DNA from: Neoechinorhynchus agilis
Lineage: Eukaryota; Acanthocephala
Direction: 5' to 3'
Assembly (NCBI GenBank): GCA_051530055.1
Contig: CM121341.1
Coordinates: 6,572,001-6,636,000 of the forward strand
Length of the DNA stretch: 64,000 bases
Below, one piece after another: positions 61,596-64,000 of this stretch. The translations under genes and the position numbers were made by a program. The notes beneath the pieces are model-generated. The model saw only the letters and a program-made list of their open reading frames with translations, searched no databases and was not told the DNA's origin. How positions within the stretch are numbered: position 1 is the stretch's first letter; each line of letters opens with the position of its first letter.

Positions 61596-61940
61596 TCAAT
61601 CGAATAGTTCGGGCGCCTTAGTGTAGACATCAGCCAGGAACTGATTAAAAGTCTGCTGGAACTCCAATTTGGTCATAAGAGTCCTATCGTGTTGGACGTT
61701 TTGACTAAGCTCTTGTCTCTCACCGGGCTTTCTATCCCAGTATCTCGGTCTGCATTTCACCTCCTTCGCCCGTTTGCAATAAGCACAATGGGTATAATTG
61801 GGTCTTTCCACCGCTGATCGATAATCACTAACCTTAACATAATTTTTATTGTCATCATTGAAGATGGCGAGCATTTGACGGGTTCGCCAAACCGCAAGAC
61901 TATGGCTGCTATTATTCGATCTCTGTCCAGACTGATCCAT
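61596..61940 (-). CDS. Small cysteine-containing protein, unassigned
   Basis: 114 residues from ATG 61940. It has a CAYCKRAKEVKCR cluster in the middle that might bind one metal ion, an aromatic-basic stretch after it and a helical C-terminus (FQQTFNQFLADVYTKAPELF). Composition is protein-like and it lacks competing ORFs. No family recognised. It faces the thioredoxin-like gene tail to tail with about 110 nt between stops. Confidence 0.5.
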   Translation of the reverse strand: MDQSGQRSNNSSHSLAVWRTRQMLAIFNDDNKNYVKVSDYRSAVERPNYTHCAYCKRAKEVKCRPRYWDRKPGERQELSQNVQHDRTLMTKLEFQQTFNQFLADVYTKAPELFD

Positions 61941-62568
61941 CTCGATTTGTGTAATGAATTCGTTGGTATTATAGCAGTGAAAGCGAACAATGTACTTTTG
62001 TAACGGATCTTAGGGTGGGGTTTATTATCCGTCTACGTGATGGAGACTAAAGTACGTTGAATTCTAGTGCACTGATTGAGATACACTTTTGATGAAGTGT
62101 AACATGTCGAGATAAGAAAATTCCGTGCTTTTTCATGAATTGAAATTTTTTTTATTTGCCTCAATCTTTTTCTTCTAAGATGCTCAAAATTAAAGTGAAG
62201 GTAATGTCGTGATTCTCACTAGTGATAACATTAAGGATTAAAGGAATTGATGCCGGTCCGGAATCATACATCAAATTACGCTTTCCACTAATTATTTTTT
62301 GCCATTTGCTAAAGGGGGTTTAAAGTGAAATGGACGAACAAGTACAAAAAGAAGTTTTCTTACATAAATCTACACATCGCGGCCATCATCATTCATTGAT
62401 ATTTCGCTGTGTCATCTTCCACAAACACCGGATCGTCTTTATCATTAAAATCGACATTCGCTCCTTTGAGTGAAATAAAACGAGAATTGGAGGAAATTTG
62501 TTGTTTTTCGCATTTTTAAAAGGAAGTCCTTTTAATTGGTAGGTAGAATCTACGTTCGATTTAAAGTA
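61941..62568. other. Intergenic, nothing recognised
   Basis: AT-rich sequence between two minus-strand genes. No feature I can support. Confidence 0.4.
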
Positions 62569-63650
62569 CTAATCAAGATGCATAACGGAGCCTTCTGTTT
62601 GAGCGACTTTGATTTGCGTTAATGTCCGAACATTCCACTGTTTGATTGTTTGATCATCAGATCCACTCAAAATGACAAAAGATTCCATTGTTGGTGAAAT
62701 CGCTTTCACTGCAGAACGATGAGCTTCAATTCGCGATGTAGTTACTTGTCCGTTTCCCGAATCGATGTGAGCGATTTCCAATGTACCGACTTGATCACCG
62801 GCTACGATGTAGATAAGTGAATATGAAGCGATTCTAATGCATGTGGGGCCATTTAAATTAAAGTCGAATGATTGAACACAGGATTTAGAGAAAATGTCGT
62901 AGATTTGAGTCTTGCGACGTCTGATTTCGTTCTAAAGAAAGAATTGAATTGCAAATAAATCCTCAGTATTTCGAAATGCTCCTTTAATGATTTTTATTTC
63001 TAGGAGGGGGGAATAAAATCTATGAGCAGCAAAGCGTCAAATGGTTGAGGATTTTTCCTTAAACTAAAAAGGAAATCGAACAATAAAACGGATGAAGAAT
63101 TTATAGTGATTGCAACTCTCGTTCTCAAACGAGCAACAAGAAAAATGAACTATGAAACTCGATTGTAGTTTCAAAGAACAAAATTTCAACTTTGTGGCAC
63201 AATTTAAAAAAACCCGAGACAAATCCGAGTATTTGAACGACGAAATAGTCCGTCTGACCGCTTTGAAACAGAATAACGAACACATCTCCCATTGCATCGA
63301 TATCACAAATTGAACATTCCCAATCAACGCTTGAAAGAGTCCAGTGTCGTTCGGATGTAGAGTTCCTGAGGCACAAAAAGTATGCCAAACAATGACAATT
63401 TGATCGTTTTCACCGAAACTGATCAGATATCGACCATTGAGTGTAAAGAGCACTTTCTTCCCTTGGCTAAAGTGTCCACTAAGGCTGAGTTTATCTTCGT
63501 TATTCTTGAATGATTGATTCAGTGAGTATAGATCGATTTTTGAACAAAGTGCGAGAGCAACAAATACTTCATCGTCACTAACGTCAAAACTTGCGATATT
63601 ACATTCGACCGGACCGATCCCGCACTTTACACGATAAAGACGATTTCAAT
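62569..63650 (-). CDS. WD40-repeat protein, 3' part resolved
   Basis: Reading the minus strand, RLYRVKCGIGPVECNIASFD (near 63640) and IASFDVSDDEVFVALALC lead to RYLISFGENDQIVIVWH (near 63400), a WD repeat end. SICDIDAMGDVFVILFQSGQ lies near 63300. After an intron region (about 62940-63200) come GPTCIRI and TSRIEAHRSAVKAISPTMES, then FVILSGSDDQTIKQWNV, a canonical WD repeat with GH-equivalent, SDD-Q and WN. The stop is at 62569. Three or more blades are visible, fewer than the usual seven, so more exons probably lie upstream, perhaps beyond the window edge. Similar N-terminal repeats are found in nucleolar and scaffold WD proteins; no orthologue is assigned. Confidence 0.6.
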
Positions 63651-63689
63651 TCGATCCGAATCTGCAGTTCAAAACTTCTATTTTTTGAG

Positions 63690-63929
63690 ATGGCAAAGTT
63701 CCAAAGAAGAAAATCGAGTAAAGCTCGAAAACTTCATAGGACAACAACATCTCTGAAACCAGCAAAGGACCGATTTTATGAACCCGAAGAACTAAAACGA
63801 GCTCCAAATACACGTGCTCGCGACTGCCTGGATATTTCACGTGTCTCATATTTGGACTATTACTCGACGAACCAGCAATCCAATATTTCAATTGGTCACA
63901 GTTCCCAAAGGACCCACTTTAACGTTTAA
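63690..63929 (+). CDS. Small basic ORF, doubtful
   Basis: 79 codons from ATG 63690. The N-terminus is Lys/Arg-rich (MAKFQRRKSSKARKLHR), then polar. If the WD40 gene starts at about 63650, this would be a divergently transcribed neighbour with a short shared promoter. If the WD40 gene extends further left on its strand, this ORF is antisense noise. No family recognised. Confidence 0.25.
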   Translation: MAKFQRRKSSKARKLHRTTTSLKPAKDRFYEPEELKRAPNTRARDCLDISRVSYLDYYSTNQQSNISIGHSSQRTHFNV

Positions 63930-64000
63930 AATTGAACGACTCACTCTTGTCTCTGAAGTAATTTCTTCCCTAAGACAAAAGGACATTAATCAACAGCTCT

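Overview
This is a eukaryotic, almost certainly invertebrate metazoan, chromosome segment. It is AT-rich and gene-dense. Introns are very short: many fall between about 41 and 68 nt with GT-AG ends, and the longer ones carry fold-back elements. The animal-type gene set (vinculin, OPA1, a USP9X-type deubiquitinase, a multi-SH3 adaptor, V-ATPase subunit C, mitochondrial ribosomal protein L4) fits a compact, fast-evolving invertebrate genome. A UPF0057/PMP3 proteolipid gene, which has a patchy distribution in animals and is known in nematodes, fits a nematode-like lineage, but I cannot fix the phylum from sequence alone. Many proteins are highly diverged from their families.

Layout, left half. 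At 0.9-2.6 kb, minus strand, lie a UPF0057 proteolipid and a protein with a KANSL2-like C3H zinc motif. A split, very divergent vinculin gene occupies 4.8-9.1 kb (+). From 9.3 to 18.5 kb there are two copies of a secreted, degenerate von Willebrand A-like protein that share a nearly identical 5' block. Between them lie a single-exon beta-tubulin-like gene with a destroyed GTP-binding signature, an eight-unit tandem array grown from that gene's 3' end, and a single-pass membrane protein. At 19.1-23.3 kb there are two secreted leucine-rich-repeat genes in a segmental tandem duplication. At 24.0-24.5 kb there is an unexplained GC-rich, probably structured segment. Mitochondrial ribosomal protein L4 (25.9-27.4 kb, +) and tRNA-Val(CAC) (27.85 kb) follow.

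Layout, right half. An SH3-domain adaptor (28.9-29.9 kb, -) is followed by an unassigned plus-strand multi-exon gene near 30.3-31.4 kb and OPA1/EAT-3 (32.4-36.7 kb, -). Two satellite arrays follow (36.8-39.3 and 39.8-40.7 kb), then a complete USP9X/FAF-type deubiquitinase (41.0-48.8 kb, -; 2,557 residues by my exon model). Upstream of it lies a notable stretch with six perfect TGACGTCA palindromes within 2 kb and, between two of them, a tandem array of eight hairpin-forming units. Two small unassigned ORFs (51.6-52.4 kb), a diverged telomerase reverse transcriptase (54.6-56.9 kb, +), V-ATPase subunit C (58.8-60.5 kb, +), a two-fold thioredoxin-like protein (60.7-61.5 kb, +), a small unknown gene and a WD40 protein (62.6-63.6 kb, -) complete the window.

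The genes do not form a pathway; most are housekeeping genes. The accessory interest lies in (1) paralogue pairs with blockwise near-identity, (2) five distinct tandem-array families and at least eight fold-back/MITE-like elements, (3) the degenerate tubulin with its 3'-derived array, (4) the CRE-palindrome cluster, and (5) the divergent telomerase. No retrovirus, LTR element or Polinton was recognised.
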